Assembly: GCF_029227915.1 (NCBI RefSeq)
Contig: NC_079875.1
Coordinates: 24,686,001-24,746,000, forward strand
Source: Hydractinia symbiolongicarpus
Taxonomy: Eukaryota; Cnidaria; Hydrozoa; Anthoathecata; Hydractiniidae
Direction of reading: 5' to 3'
DNA length: 60,000 nt
Shown: positions 20,669-33,438 of the stretch, piece after piece
Position numbering within the stretch: position 1 is the first letter of the stretch
Layout of the letters: the number at the start of each line of letters is the position of its first letter
Translations under genes and position numbers: made by a program
The notes under the pieces: model-generated
What the model was told of the DNA's origin: nothing
Database searches by the model: none
The model's input: only the letters and a program-made list of their open reading frames with translations

Positions 20669-23640
20669 CTAAAAGTTTATGAGCAAACAATGTTTATATC
20701 CTTGCTTTTGGGAAATAAATAAAGAATAAAACAGATCTGATAAGCTCTGACCATAAGAAAAAGACTTTTGCCCAACAGGTGTTTCAACTTGCTTCAAACG
20801 TTGATATTTATACATTTAATTAATTCTATCATTATTGAGTTTTTATTTACTAGAAATAGCTTTCTCTTGTAAATAAGAAAATCATTAAAAGTTAAAAAAA
20901 CTTGTGATGACAATTATTTGCCCATGCTTAAAATGCTGAATTTCAAGGGCTGTTATTTTAAACATGTAAAAGTGGGGACTCTTTTTGCAAACAAAACAAT
21001 TGTTACTAAACAATTTTGAATAACATTTTCCATTTTTTTTTAGAAAGAATTTGCGATCCATCAAACAGTAGCAAATAAACTCTAGATATGTTGATTTTGA
21101 CTACCGTATTTTCTCTAATAAAAGACCCTCTCTAATACTGGACCCACTTTCAAATTGTAACTGCCCATGGAGGTCGTCCTTAAAAGACTAATTTTAGAAC
21201 CCATTCAAAATTGATCCAAATTAATAGTAGACCTGTCTTATATTAAAAACATCATAATTAAAGCCGTTAATTTACAACGTCATTGAATCATTTAACAGCT
21301 ATTTCCCAATCAAAACATATTCCTGAATTTTTTAATCCAATAAAATAATGAATGGAATTATACATATATATACATATACTAAACATATACTAAAATGAGA
21401 GTCAGGACGAACAGACCATAGCTTAATTATCGTAAACAGTTGAAGTTATCAAATCCTAAATTTTTTCCCGGTCACCTTGGGGTGGGAAAATACAACTGAA
21501 CTCAAGTCAAAAAGCTATTCTGTCTATAATACCATAAATTACAGAAACGGTAAGGTAAAAAAAAAGGGTTTTTAATTGTTAATTTAAAATATGAGAAACT
21601 CTTCTTCCTAACAGTAAGGATGTACAGACACTGGATAACAAGTCCAATTTCTCACTTTTGCTTTTTATTTCTTCAAAAAAAGTCTGAATAGCTTGATCGG
21701 GACCAATTTTTTATATAGAGTGATAGCAAAAGAAAAAAAGTTTGTGATATCACTTTTTTTATTCATTTCCCCTCCTAAACCTCATTCTAGGTATAATAGA
21801 CCCTTCCTGCAGACGGTATTTGCAACATACTTTGCATGGTAATATCACACATGCACACAGCCATTATGATACCATAGACCATATGTAGTTAGAATATGTT
21901 TAAATGTTTAATAAACAAAATTCATGTGAAAATTTTGCCCTTAAGGAAGTTGAAAAGTATACCATTTTGGCAACTGTGAAAGAATAAAATTAACAATATA
22001 TTTAATTCATTCTCGCTTCTATAGATTGTTGTTTTTGTTTTCAGCCAATAAATTAATTTATAAATTTCAAACAGCCCCTGCGTACGTATAACACCTATTT
22101 AAGGAGCACCACTTTTTATCCTAATTACTTCAATGATCTTTGCGAGTGATTTAAAAAAAACTTCAAAATAAAATAATACAGTAACTTTTTTCTCATGACT
22201 ACGAGTTCATTGTTAAACTTATAAATCACGCAAACACTATTGTTATTAAAAATGTTTTACGCATATGTTTTTTTATATTTTAAAAATATCATCTTTTTCA
22301 ACATTTTATTTAATACTTTTTATAACAAAACATTATGTAAAAGATTTTTAAAATTGCCCACGGAACTATTGTTGTTGTTAAAAAAAGGTTTAAATTTCCC
22401 GTGAAGAAGCTTTATTAGCCTTCTACGATACGGTAACTTTTTACTGTTATCAGGTCCCCGTTTTAGTAGCTTTCCATGAAACTATGGCAACGTTTTAGTG
22501 CATCAAAAGTTCATTTCTAGCACAACAAAAGCAGCAAACATGTATCTTAATTTTACAGTTCCTCATGCAAGTCTTTTCAAATTGGCACCATGGTTATTTA
22601 CGTAGGTAAAGTTATACAAAAACAGATTGTTTTAAAGCAAGGTATGTAACAAACGATGCATGTATATCGTCTTTTACAAATATAAGATATTCTTGTTGAA
22701 GCAAAAGTATTAAGCTTTCTTTAATTACTTCATGGTACAAATAATATAAATTTTTATTGCTGTTGTTTATCAATTCTATAGACTCTGCGGTGAAAGTATT
22801 CTCCAGATCGTGATTGCAGGTTATTTTTGTTTTAGCAATAAGGTTCTTTGATCTATTCACCTTTTTAGTGATGTAATTATGTTCTTGTATGCAAAAGCTT
22901 TTATCTAGACTGCACTGTAATTCTTGCAGGACAGAGATACTCTTTTAATACTCAAGGGAAGTAGATTTAAAGACTATAATTTTTATGTGATAAGCCTGAA
23001 ATGCCTTTACCTTCATTGGCTTAATAGTGAGCAATTCTAAAAAGGTACTTAAAGGAGAACTAACAATTGATAAAATGTTGTATTTAAAAAGTGTGAAATG
23101 ACCCGTGTTAATTTTTTATATTTATTTTCAAGCAATTTAAGGTCAAAGTAGTCATGACAGTGTCGATTGGGACATTCTGTTCAGTAAAATACTAACTTGT
23201 GTGACATAAGTCCAAGGAAATGTAAACAAGCGCATTCCCAATGAACAAAGTGAGGGAATGTTATCTTCCTCAGAATAGAATGATGTTTCTTTGTTATAAA
23301 TATAGTTTAGGGTTTTAGACATGAGTTATCACTTAAAAAAAAATATTAGAGATGTGTATTTAAATTTATCATGAAATGTTTTCTTGTGTTATTTTTGTAT
23401 CAAACCTCTAGAAAGACAACAGGTGCTTTATTAATTTGGTAGATTTGAAAACAAAACTTTAAATGATTACTGCAACAAAGTATACTGAAAGCGATTTCGT
23501 CATAGAAAAACAAAAACAGTTTACCTTTGCTTGTTGGTAAATTCTTAAATTTTTTTTTTTTTTTACTGTGGTGTTGTTCTTTTGGCATTTAGCTCGTATT
23601 TGTTGATATTGTGATTTGTGTTAATTCTGTTGTTATCTTT
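20669..23640. other. AP3B intron 2, part without recognised gene
   Basis: AT-rich. A stretch near 21110-21250 (ACCGTATTTTCTCTAATAAA then AGACCCTCTCTAATACTGGACCC) resembles a widespread short-repeat type, but I could not define its ends. The rest shows nothing recognisable. Confidence 0.45.
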
Positions 23641-23912
23641 CAGTAACCAATACAATAGTATTAGAGACTGGTGAAGCCTTCAAGTTACCTCACCAAGGTA
23701 AGAATCATTTAACAATGGTAGCAGAGTTAAAAGGTACAGATCAACTGGCCTGGTATTTATGATCATTGTGCGAGTGACATTTGAGTTGAAAGAAAGCAAT
23801 TGAGGGCACACAACCGGGTGTCTTCCTTGAGGTAAGAGAGATAACTTTCCCTTTTGTTGGCTATTTGTTGACAGTATGTGTGCAAACCAATTGGTGAAGT
23901 GGTTTGTGAACA

Positions 23913-24744
23913 ATGGCAACAACAACATTGAAGGCTCCACCAGTGTTTAAAGATGACTATAGCAGTTGGAAGAACGATTTGGAGATCTGGCAGATATTTA
24001 CAGAACTACCAAAGACAAAGCAAGGTCCAGGGCAGTACGCAACCTGACACCTGCAGAAGTGGGATCAGATGATGGTTTGGGCAAGATTATATCTAAGCTA
24101 GATTCAATATATTTGAAAGATGAAAGCACAAGATCATTTATTGCTTTTAAAGAGTTTTATGACTATAAGAGAAATAGTGGAGACAAATTTCCTGATTTTA
24201 TTGTGCAGTTTGAGAAGCTCTACAATAAGATATCCAAATATGATATGGCATTGCCTGAAGCTGTCAGGGCATATTTTTTTCTCACAGCTGCGAATATGTC
24301 TGAAGAACATGAAAAACTGGCTCGCACAACTTGTGCAGAACTCAAGTATAAGAATATGAAGGACACAATCATGAAGATATTTGGAAAACTGAGCAGAAGA
24401 CGCTGCACATTTGGGAGCTTTTCCTGTGAAACAGGAATGCTTATATGGAAATCTTCATGCTGATAAGGAATACACGTTCAAGAATGAATCCTGTTGATAA
24501 GGATGGGAAACTCATGAGGTGCCATGAATGTGACTCAACAAGACATTTTGCTAATAAATGTCCTCATAGAAATCAAGAGCAAACAGGTTTCAGATTACGG
24601 AACAATAGACCTACAGAAAAGAAACAAGATGTAAATGAGATCCATATCACCTTTTTTGCAGCCTCTCCAGACCAAAGGCAATATTGTCTTGTTGGAGAAT
24701 GCTCTGGTAGAGGTGTCTTGGATTCTGGCTGTACAAGACAGTAG
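23913..24744 (+). pseudogene. Copia Gag (UBN2-like) and CCHC zinc knuckle
   Basis: The start MATTTLKAPPVFKDDYSSWK runs into DLEIWQIF, then a small deletion shifts frame. The next frame has VRNLTPAEVGSDDGLGKIIS and YDYKRNSGDKFPDFIVQFEK. After another shift comes CHECDSTRHFANKC (24511-24552), the C-x2-C-x4-H-x4-C knuckle that binds the RNA genome. The following protease region (VLDSGCTRQ) has the expected DSG-like motif before a stop. Confidence 0.85.
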
Positions 24745-24980
24745 CTGGGGAGAAATGGATGGATGAATATCTTGTGACTCTCTCTGAATCAGATAAAAAT
24801 ACTGTAGTTTCAAATAGTACTGATTCTATATATAGATTTGGTGATGGAAAGGAAGTGAAAGCTACAATAAATCTAATTATAACAGTTATTCTAGGTGGCA
24901 ACAAGTATAAATTGTCTGTTGACATAGTAGAGATTGAATACCACTACTGATTAGTCGTAGTACCATGAAGTCTCTCAGTA

Positions 24981-27402
24981 TCTATATAATAATACGCCAG
25001 TTCCGTGTGTCTGTAACAGGCAAAGTTGATATCGTCATTTTCCTTTGATGTTGCCGAAAAAAATCTTTGATGTTGCCGAAAAAAATATGTCTTCTTTGTC
25101 GTGAAAAGCCGCGAGTTTTGTGTGGTTTGTTAAATGAAGTTCTAGCACAAAGTAACGGAAATTGTGTTTGCAAAAAAGATGGCTGTCCTTTTTAAGCATT
25201 TGTCTTCTCTTGCCTTCAAAATAAATCTTTACAAAAGCATTTAAAAAGGGGCATGGTATATAAATGATGTATAGAAAGGTTTCTGTAAGGTTTGTTTATG
25301 TTTTTTAAAGTTTTGATGATATTATTGATGCGAGACATGTTTTTTAGCTAGCATCAACCACACCAACAACAACTAGCTAGGTAGCTAGGAATTTATAAAT
25401 ATGTAGCCATGTTCTTTATACCTAGCTAAGTCTCCAGTTTATATTTAAGTGACCAGCTATTAGCTGCTGTAGCTACCTTATGTTAGCTTAAGTTTTATGT
25501 TGCTTTTTACATGTAAGCTAATCTTAGTGGTCTTTGCTAAGAATGTGACTGTAACTTATTTTAATTGACATTTTAAGCTTAAATTAACAAGCCACAACAA
25601 CTTTTAAAAAAGTATTACATAATATTTAAGAAGAGTTTAAGGACTGTTTTTAAGCAAATAATGTATTTTTCACAATTTGTGTATGCAAATAATGTATTTT
25701 TCACATTTTGTGTAACTAAACTTATATACATCGGTTACATGCAATATGACGAAACGATTTTTATTTAACGTGTAGTAATTCTGGTACCTTAAGTGTAGTG
25801 ATTTTTGTTGTTCTAGATGTTCTGACTAAAATGTTTTTGTTTATGGCATTTTGTCTCAATTAAGAAAAGTTTCAACTTTTTTGAGGGAGTACAACACCGA
25901 AAAAACTTGTGTTTTTTTTATATTTTGTTTAAATTCTTACCAGGCAGGACTCTGTACAACATACCGAAATGACTGATCCCTCTCTATTTATAAATTTGAT
26001 GCGTTCCAAATCACAGTTTTTTGAAATTTTGGGTAATATTTAATGAGTACAAGATGCAAATACTGATTTTTGTTGAATCAGAAGTATTTCCTACAACCAT
26101 TCTTTTTTTACACTTTTGTGGAGAAAAAGTGTATGCAATATCATCAGAATAACTGATTTTGTTGCAAACTGTTTTTCTTTTTCAAATTTTGGATTGAAAT
26201 ATTGTTATAAAGGGCATATATCAATAGACATATATATACCAAAATAATTAAATTCTGCAAACTTTGATTTTGTCGTTCACCTCTCATCTTTTATATTTTG
26301 ATTAAACTTTTGAGGAAAACCATAGGAATTATTTAGAATTTGTATTTTGTGTTGCAAATTTAGTGCAAAAATTTAACTGTTGTGAGGGAGGACCATATGC
26401 AATTATATATACTAAAAATAATAATTTGATATTCTACAAGTTGTATTTTTGTATGCACTTAAATGACTGCTTTTTCTGAGTTGAATTTGATGGGTTTCAT
26501 ATCAATTTTGTGGAAGATTTTATGGCTGAAGACAATATAGAACATGCCAATTGAACTGATTTTTGTTCATATTTTGATTTGCTCCTCATAAACCTTTGTG
26601 TTCTACATTTATTGTAAACTTTTGTGAGGAAGGACCATATATATATACAATGTTTTCAAAATAATGATTTTTGTTGATTTGAAATTTACTCCTTGCATAT
26701 TGCTTTTTCGACATTTCAGGTTAAAATGTTTGGTAAAGTCAGTACGGATCATTAGACAAAAAATTGTTTTGTTAACCGGTTAATTTTTACATTTTGTGCA
26801 TATTTTTGCTGGAGAGGATGGTATGCAACCGAATAAATGATTTTTCAAAGTTTAACTTTTTGTTTTTAGGTGTTTTGTGTTTGTTTAAGTTTGGCTTTTT
26901 GATATTGTTTAAAATGCGTAAAGAACTTATTTCATAGATCTGTGCTTACTGTTGTAAGCCTTTTTTTTCGACACTTTAGATTAAAATATTGAAGGTTTTC
27001 AACATAATCACATAATAAGATGTATACATATTTGAGATATGTGTTATTTCTGACATTATTATTATTGTTGTCGTAACTGTCTGAGTTGTGACTGTCAATG
27101 TTGTAACTTTCTACTAACTAGATTTTACACCTTGCACGCCGTTGTTTTTCATATTTTGTCTGAAGTTTTGTTGGGAGGATTTCATGCGATTTGACATTTG
27201 ATATTTTGTGTTTGATTTTAAGAACTTTTTTGTTAAATTATGACTTATATACTTTCTTTTTATGCATTTTCAGATTATTTTTTTAGTAAAAGGCATATTC
27301 AATATACTGAAATATTTGCTGATGTCATCAAAATTCAAATGACAGAACTTTTCAATTGTTTTTCTGCCTAAGTGGATTTTTCCACGGGCCTAATCGACTA
27401 GT
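24981..27402 (+). mobile_element. Helitron-2-like insertion within Copia pol
   Basis: It starts TCTATATAATAATACGCCAG and ends GGATTTTTCCACGGGCC, TAATCGACTAGT, the same terminal types as 17171-17304. The interior is AT-rich with a loose repeat of about 150 bp whose landmark is TGAGGGAGGACCATATGCAA and variants (around 26380, 26625, 26815 and 27170). There is no coding capacity. Copia protease sequence stops at its left border and GAG-pre-integrase resumes about 50 bp after its right border. Confidence 0.75.
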
Positions 27403-27434
27403 GAAGTAAGATTTTACCAGTGACCTAGCCCGTA

Positions 27435-28522
27435 TTGGGAAGGAAAGAATTGACTTAATATGTACCACAACAGGACACTATTGTCTTCCACTAACACATT
27501 GTGATCTTGATGCTCAAAAAGGAACAAAAATCATTCTACATGGAGAAAATTTGAAAAATATTCATAAGACAGAGAAAATAAAGAAAGCTATGAAACTGCA
27601 CCGCCAATTCGCTCATGCTGTCAAAATAAGCTACTTAAACTTGTAAAGGATAGTAATTTGTATGACAAGGGAAAATGTTGCCATGGTTGTGAAATATAAA
27701 AGGCCATACAGTAGACCAGTTGTGGGTATACCTCTGGCAAACACTTTTAATCAAGTAATATGTATGGATTTAAAAGTTTATGAACATAATAAACAACACA
27801 TCTTACATATCATTGATGCTGCAACTCGTTACTCTGCTGGATGTCTTATTATATCGAAACATAAAGATGTCATTGTCAGTAGAGTGTTTAGATTTTGGAT
27901 TGCATACTTCGGATCACCAAGTACTATCTTGACTGACAATGGTGGTGAATTTTCGAATGAGGTTTCAGAGACCATGTTCAAGACCATTGAAGATACGAAG
28001 TGTGAACCAGACGTAGCACTAGCATGGGCCCTCAGCGCAAGGAATTCTTTACAGAATCATGGTGGCTACAGCCCAAACCAATTGGTATTTGGCCATAATG
28101 TGAACACACCCACTATTCTGACAGATCATTTACCTGCATTGGAGCCAACTACATCAAGTGAAATAGTGAGAAAAAATCTATCTGCTCTGCACAGGGCAAG
28201 GGAGAATTTCATTAAAGCAGAATCCAGTGAGAGAATTAAAAGAGCGCTTATACATAATGTTAGAACATATTCTGATGAGACGTATTTGAATGGGGAAAAA
28301 GTCTACAAGCGAAAAAACACCAAAGGTTGGAAAGGTCCAGGTGTGGTTTTGGGACAAGATGGTCAAATGGTGCTTGTCAGACATGGTGGTAACTTTTACC
28401 GAGTGCATCCCTGTCAGTTGATGAAACATAGTCAAAATTATAAAGTTAGTGAATTCAAGTCAGATCATGTCAAGAGGAAGGAAGGCCATTTAAATGAGTT
28501 GTGTGATATGAACGATAGATGA
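27435..28522 (+). pseudogene. Copia GAG-pre-integrase and integrase
   Basis: Residual frames read IGKERIDLICTTTGHYCLPL, then KLHRQFAHA. From 27662 the integrase core has the first aspartate in CMDLKVY and the second in LTDNGGEFSN. The stretch that should contain the catalytic glutamate is deleted (EFSNEVSETMFKTIEDTKCE), followed by LAWALSARNSLQNHGGYSPN. The enzyme would be inactive. Confidence 0.87.
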
Positions 28523-28564
28523 TGATGGTGATGATGATGGTGATGGTGATGGTGATGGTGATGG

Positions 28565-28630
<66 letters not shown>

Positions 28631-28632
28631 CA
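28514..28632. repeat. (ATG/GAT)n microsatellite in Copia pol linker
   Basis: About 120 bp of GAT/GGT triplets. In the frame of the following acidic linker (DTADKNVIDVYDDSEDVEQY) it codes poly-Asp/Gly. The integrase frame enters it one base out and stops at once at 28520. Confidence 0.95.
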
Positions 28633-28949
28633 CGGCTGATAAGAATGTTATAGATGTCTATGATGATTCTGAAGATGTAGAGCAATATCATCAAGAACAA
28701 GCTAGAAATGTAGACGAAAATGACCAAGAAGATTCTGGCACAAGTGAAAATGAAGTTGAGGAAAACAGAGATACTCATCAAAATAATGAAACTGAAGAAG
28801 ACAAAGGTAGTGGTTGTACAATTGACATTTTCAGAAGACCATCTATAGAATCCAAAAAAGTTGAATGGAAACCAAAAGCAAAGATGGTATTGTGCAAAAG
28901 TTCTCTCAGCACAACCCAAAAGAAGTGGCAATTATAAAAATTTGGTAAG

Positions 28950-30240
28950 GTTACTGTTGTTGTGAAAGCTAGATTGGTGGCTAGGGGCTTTGAAGAAAAT
29001 TCACATTCGTTGAGAACAGATTCTCCAACTTGTCGCAAACAAAGTCTTCGACTTGCTATGGCTATCATAGTTAGCAATGATTGGCAGATTAATTCACTTG
29101 ATATCACTGCAGCTTTTCTTCAAGAAGATGCTATTGAAAGAAAACGGTTTCTACAACCACCAAAAGACACATTGTCATTGGGAACAGTGTGGAAACTAAA
29201 AAGATGTTTGTATGGGTTAAAGAGCATGGTACAAACGAGTGAGAAGTGAAATGTTGAAACTTGGTGGTGAAATGTGTACCTACGACCCTGCTGTGTTTTA
29301 CTGGTATAGAGGCAAGCAAATCACTGGAATTCTTGTTTGCCATGTTGATGACTTTGTGTATCATGGTAGTCAAGCTTTCCACAACAAAGATGTTATTGCT
29401 AAACTTTTTGAAACGTTCAAAATCAGTATGCAATCGAGATCAACCTTCAAGTATCTAGGATTTGGTGTGGATCAATTTAAAGGCAAAATTAAGATTAATC
29501 AGGTGAGCTATACAGAGTCTTTGATAACTCTTAATATTGAAAATGATGTTAACAATGAACGAAAATTGACTAGCAAGGAAAAGACCATGCTGAGATCGTT
29601 GACTGGGCAAATTGCTTGGGTGGCCGGACAAACCCGCCCTGATGTGGCTTATGACAGTTCAAAATTTGAAAGAGACCAACAAGATTATTTGAAAAATTAA
29701 GAGCAAGCATGTTGCAATAGCCATTGCCAAAATTGCAAATATTAAAAATTATTTGCTACACAGATGCAACTCATGCCAGTTTCAAGTGTGGATCATCACA
29801 AGGTGCATTCATCATATTTGTGAAACACCTAAGTGAAGTTATACCAATCTGCTGGCAATCAAAGAAGCTACAAAGGGTAACCAAAAGCCCAATTGCTTCG
29901 GAAACACTTGCTCTGAGTGAAGAAGCTGATGGTAGTTTTTATTTGGCCAATGTCATACAGCAAATCTGCAAGTTGATGAAGGTTCCAAAGATCACTTGTA
30001 TTATCACCAACAAGTAATTATTTGAAACCTTGAAAACGACAAATGTCACAAAGGATTTGAGACTGCCAGTTGATATAGCCAGACTGAGGCAGATGGTGGA
30101 ACAAGATTAGATTACTGTCAAGTGGGTTGAAGGAAAACACCAATTAGCCGACTGCTTGACAAAACATGGAGTGTCTCAAAACAAGTTACTTGAGGTTTTG
30201 GAGTATTTTCTATTGCCCGAACCCGCAATAAATTTTAATC
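28950..30240 (+). pseudogene. Copia reverse transcriptase and RNase H
   Basis: RT blocks: KARLVARGFEE, QINSLDITAAFLQ and VWKLKRCLYGL, then a shift to the frame with GILVCHVDDFVYHG (the catalytic DD kept) and TGQIAWVAGQTRPDVAYD. RNase H follows after a stop: YTDATHASFKCGSSQGAFII, PICWQSKKLQRVTKSPIASE and VKWVEGKHQLADCLTKHG. Several frameshifts and stops are present. Confidence 0.9.
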
Positions 30241-30260
30241 ACCTTAGAAAAAACTGAGAA

Positions 30261-31985
30261 GTAAGTGAATCTTTACAAGTCCCATTAGGCTAACGTCACA
30301 AATGTATGAAAATATGTACGAACAAAATTAGGTTTTATTTAATAATGGCATCAATGGTTGATACAATTATTGTTTCAGGGAGGAGGAAAACATATATGTA
30401 AGTTTTTTTTTCATTCAGGATTGTCTTTATCATTTTAATACGAATTGAAACTATTTTTTATCGCAAGGAAATAGTTTCATTTTTTTACATTGTTCCTAAT
30501 AAGATCAGGAAATGAATTAAATGTTTCATATTTTTTATGAAACTATTTTATAACAAACTAGCCAATTTAAACCAATTAAACTTGGTAAATGTGCGATAGT
30601 TATCACCTTCGCATGAGGTTTCAGTAGCGTCAGAACTTTTGTTGTTATTGTTAACCTCTTGTTAAATACATGAGCCATTATTGCATGTTGAAAACAATAG
30701 AGTTCATGTCTTGTTTGCGAAATTTAATTAGCTCATGTGAACTGCGTGTGTCCCATTGTTGTATTTAATTGCTATATTCATCAAGAGATCAATGAAAGAA
30801 AATAAAATTTAACAAAGATTTAAGTTTCGTTAAATTGCATTTTTAAAATTTAAGAAAAATAAACAAGAAAAATAAAAACACTAAAAAATAGATAGATAGA
30901 AAAAACGGTTGTCGTAACATCCTCCTCCGTTGTTATTTTTATTATCATTTTGTTGTTGTTGTTCCGACCATACATTCTCATTTTTCCATGAATTTTCATT
31001 AAATTGGACATCCACTAATTTAACATTCGCTAATTTTAAGATTCGCTAATACAAGCAAAACATACATAGAAAAATATGCTTGTCGTAACACCCACCTCTG
31101 TTGTTTTTTTATTTTTTTGTTGTTCCGACCATTTATACATTCTCAATAAAATTATTTTTATTTTGCCAACCGACAAACCGTAAACTACTATCTACTTCGC
31201 CCGTAGAACAAGTAATTAAGTTGGAGTGATCTTATTTCTAAAATCCAATTTCTAATAAAAATACAAGATGCAAAAGAATCTTTAAATGTAAAAAACAAAG
31301 ACACAAGATTAGCTATACGCAACTATTGTTTAATATTTTTAATGTTATTCACAATCCATCATGACAACCACGATTAATAGTGAACAGCGACTATCGCAAA
31401 GCTCTTCGTTAACATTTTTTCTATCCACTGGTCACGATAGGATCGCGGATCATTCGTGTCGCGTATGATACGCACTCGCGATGTTAGGTGTCCTGATTCC
31501 AGTACTGTAGAACCTATTTTGTTATAACAAGAGAGTAATCGAAACTGCAATTTTAATCATTGTGAAAAAGTTTGTGAAATTTTTTTTTTACGACCAAACG
31601 CTTTTTATGCGCAACGTAAAACTAATTTAGTTTTATAATGAAACCATTTGAAAAAAATCAGAAAATAATGAAACAATTTCCATGTGATTTAAAACCATTT
31701 CATTAAAAAAATGTTCTTTTAAAAACGTTTAAAATTTGTATAGCAAGTCCTGTTAATTAAAAAATGAAACAATGTGAAACGATTTTTTTAAACAATCTTA
31801 GAGATGATCCCGTAGCTCTCCTTTAATAAATTTTACGTTTTCCTAGATATTATTTTATGAAATAAACAGCACTATCTGATAGGAAAATTAATTAAAAAAG
31901 AGCAGCCTTCAGTCTTTAGTACATATTTACTTTCATTGCATAAATCATATCAAAAAAATATAGTTCAAAACAGTATAAAACTTAC
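30261..31985. other. AP3B intron 2, proximal part
   Basis: AT-rich intron with homopolymer runs and two similar segments (TTGTCGTAACATCCTCCTCC near 30910 and TTGTCGTAACACCCACCTCT near 31080). No gene was seen. Confidence 0.5.
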
Positions 31986-32061
31986 ACCAACTATGCGTTT
32001 CATAGCATCAAGTTTTTGAGAGTCTTTTGAACTGTCTAACATTGTCTTCAAATCATCATGT
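31986..32061 (-). CDS. AP3B: AP3B exon 2
   Basis: This 76-nt exon lies between acceptor ctag and donor GTAAG. It encodes HDDLKTMLDSSKDSQ followed by KLDAMKRIVG, closely matching the AP-3 beta N-terminus (DLKQMLESNKDSAKLDAMK). Phase 2 enters and phase 0 leaves. It is too short to stand out as an open reading frame and was found by homology of its translation. Confidence 0.92.
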
Positions 32062-32959
32062 CTAGATATAAAGCAAATAAAGTAATAAAGTATAAAAGCA
32101 AGATTGAACACCGAACATATAGCCAGCTATAGCTGTCTATTTTTTAATTAATTTTTTATACCTATTTTATAATTTACCAATTCTTTTGTAATTCTCAAAA
32201 TATTCACATTTAAAGAATTTCAGATTTAATTATGTTGCATAAATTATGATGTCATATTTAAGTAATAGCAAATTTTGACATTTTCTGTCATGATTAATTT
32301 TAGACCCATTAAAGGATGCGTATTGAAACTTTATGAATGCATAGGTATTATAAAGATGAATTGATTAACATAAAATAATGTTTCACTGTCATAAATATAG
32401 TTTTGGACATGACTATATCTCTTTTGTTAGTTCTAAGAGTGTAAAATAATGCAAAATAAAAAGAAATTAAGCAATACCAAAGTTCCTCTTAAAGTAGAGC
32501 AACATTCATCCCTTGCATCCCTTTCTACTGTGATTGTTACTCTCAGTAGAGTTCTATTGGCTACAAAGAAAAAATCTATTTCTTTTATGATCTCTTTCCG
32601 AGAACATTAACATTAAAAATCAATATATATATTTTATTCAAAAAGCAATGTTACAAAATTGCAAATGTTTTTCGAAAAGCTAAAAACAGTGTTTTTCTTT
32701 CACATTGTTCCGCATATTTTTCGTCTGCGTAAATCATAACTTTCATTACTTAAATCGCCACTATAAATGCAGCGTTGACATGTGACAAGAAAAGATGGAA
32801 AAAACCCGTAAATTTTACAAATATTCAGATGTGTAGTCCATTTAATATGTACCCTAAACAGCCCCTGATACAAAAATCTGCCTGGGGTAGATAGATAGAT
32901 AGATGTGCATATTTTACATGGCTAGCCTCACAAATATCGAGGGATATACCCTGTCTATT

Positions 32960-33244
32960 ATTTCCAGGAGGGGCCATGGCTTAGATGGAGAGTCCTAGAG
33001 TATTTAATGCTCATTTTAAGCGACGCAGACCCAATTAGGGCCCGCGCTCTACTAGACAACTCCCGGCAACATCCAACGGCCCACACAGTGTGCCATCTTC
33101 CCAATTTCCCTCACATGGCTTGGGTTAACCCGGGGCTATGGTAACATTCACTCGCCCATGTTGAATCGCCGTCAAGAGGAATCGAACCCCGGTCTCCCGC
33201 ACAGAGTACGAGAGCTATAACCACTAATCTACGGCGCCACGGTA
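32960..33244 (-). mobile_element. tRNA-derived SINE in AP3B intron 1
   Basis: On the minus strand a tRNA-like head has an A box near 33230-33214 (TAGATTAGTGGTTATAGC) and a B box GGGGTTCGATTCC (33190-33178). A GC-richer body of about 200 bp follows, ending in TTAAAATGAGCATTAAATAC and GCCATGGCCCCTCCTGG. It is markedly richer in GC than the intron. Confidence 0.8.
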
Positions 33245-33438
33245 ACAGGTCTTTAAATTCAAAATGTGCACTACAAACCCTGGACAGTATAATAGATTTG
33301 GTGTCTGTCCACCCTGATCCTCTAATTAATGGTAGCTAGCTATATATTTGTTTAATTAGTCTGTATCTAGCTATCTATTGCCATTAGTGCAGTTACACAT
33401 TTATTATGTGAAACGTTTGTAAATATATAGCTACGTAC

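Larger units (their letters stand above)
23716..30260 (+). mobile_element. Ty1/Copia LTR retrotransposon, decayed, in AP3B intron 2
   Basis: The order is primer-binding-like TGGTAGCAGAG (23716-23726), Gag (from ATG 23913), CCHC knuckle, protease start, Helitron insertion, GAG-pre-integrase, integrase, acidic linker, RT and RNase H. Integrase before RT is the Copia order. Frames are broken many times. I could not find a matching pair of LTRs: sequence left of 23716 does not recur right of 30260, so one or both LTRs are lost or too diverged. It lies opposite in strand to AP3B. Confidence 0.9.

Noticed and set aside
21110-21250. Defined MITE starting ACCGTATTTTCTC
   Set aside because: Familiar-looking motif, but no inverted ends or target duplication could be located.
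28470-28931. Minus-strand frame with a long poly-Ile/Thr run
   Set aside because: It is the antisense of the (GAT)n microsatellite within Copia pol.
23680-30420. A pair of Copia LTRs
   Set aside because: Sequence left of the primer-binding-like site does not recur right of the RNase H, so no LTR pair is claimed.
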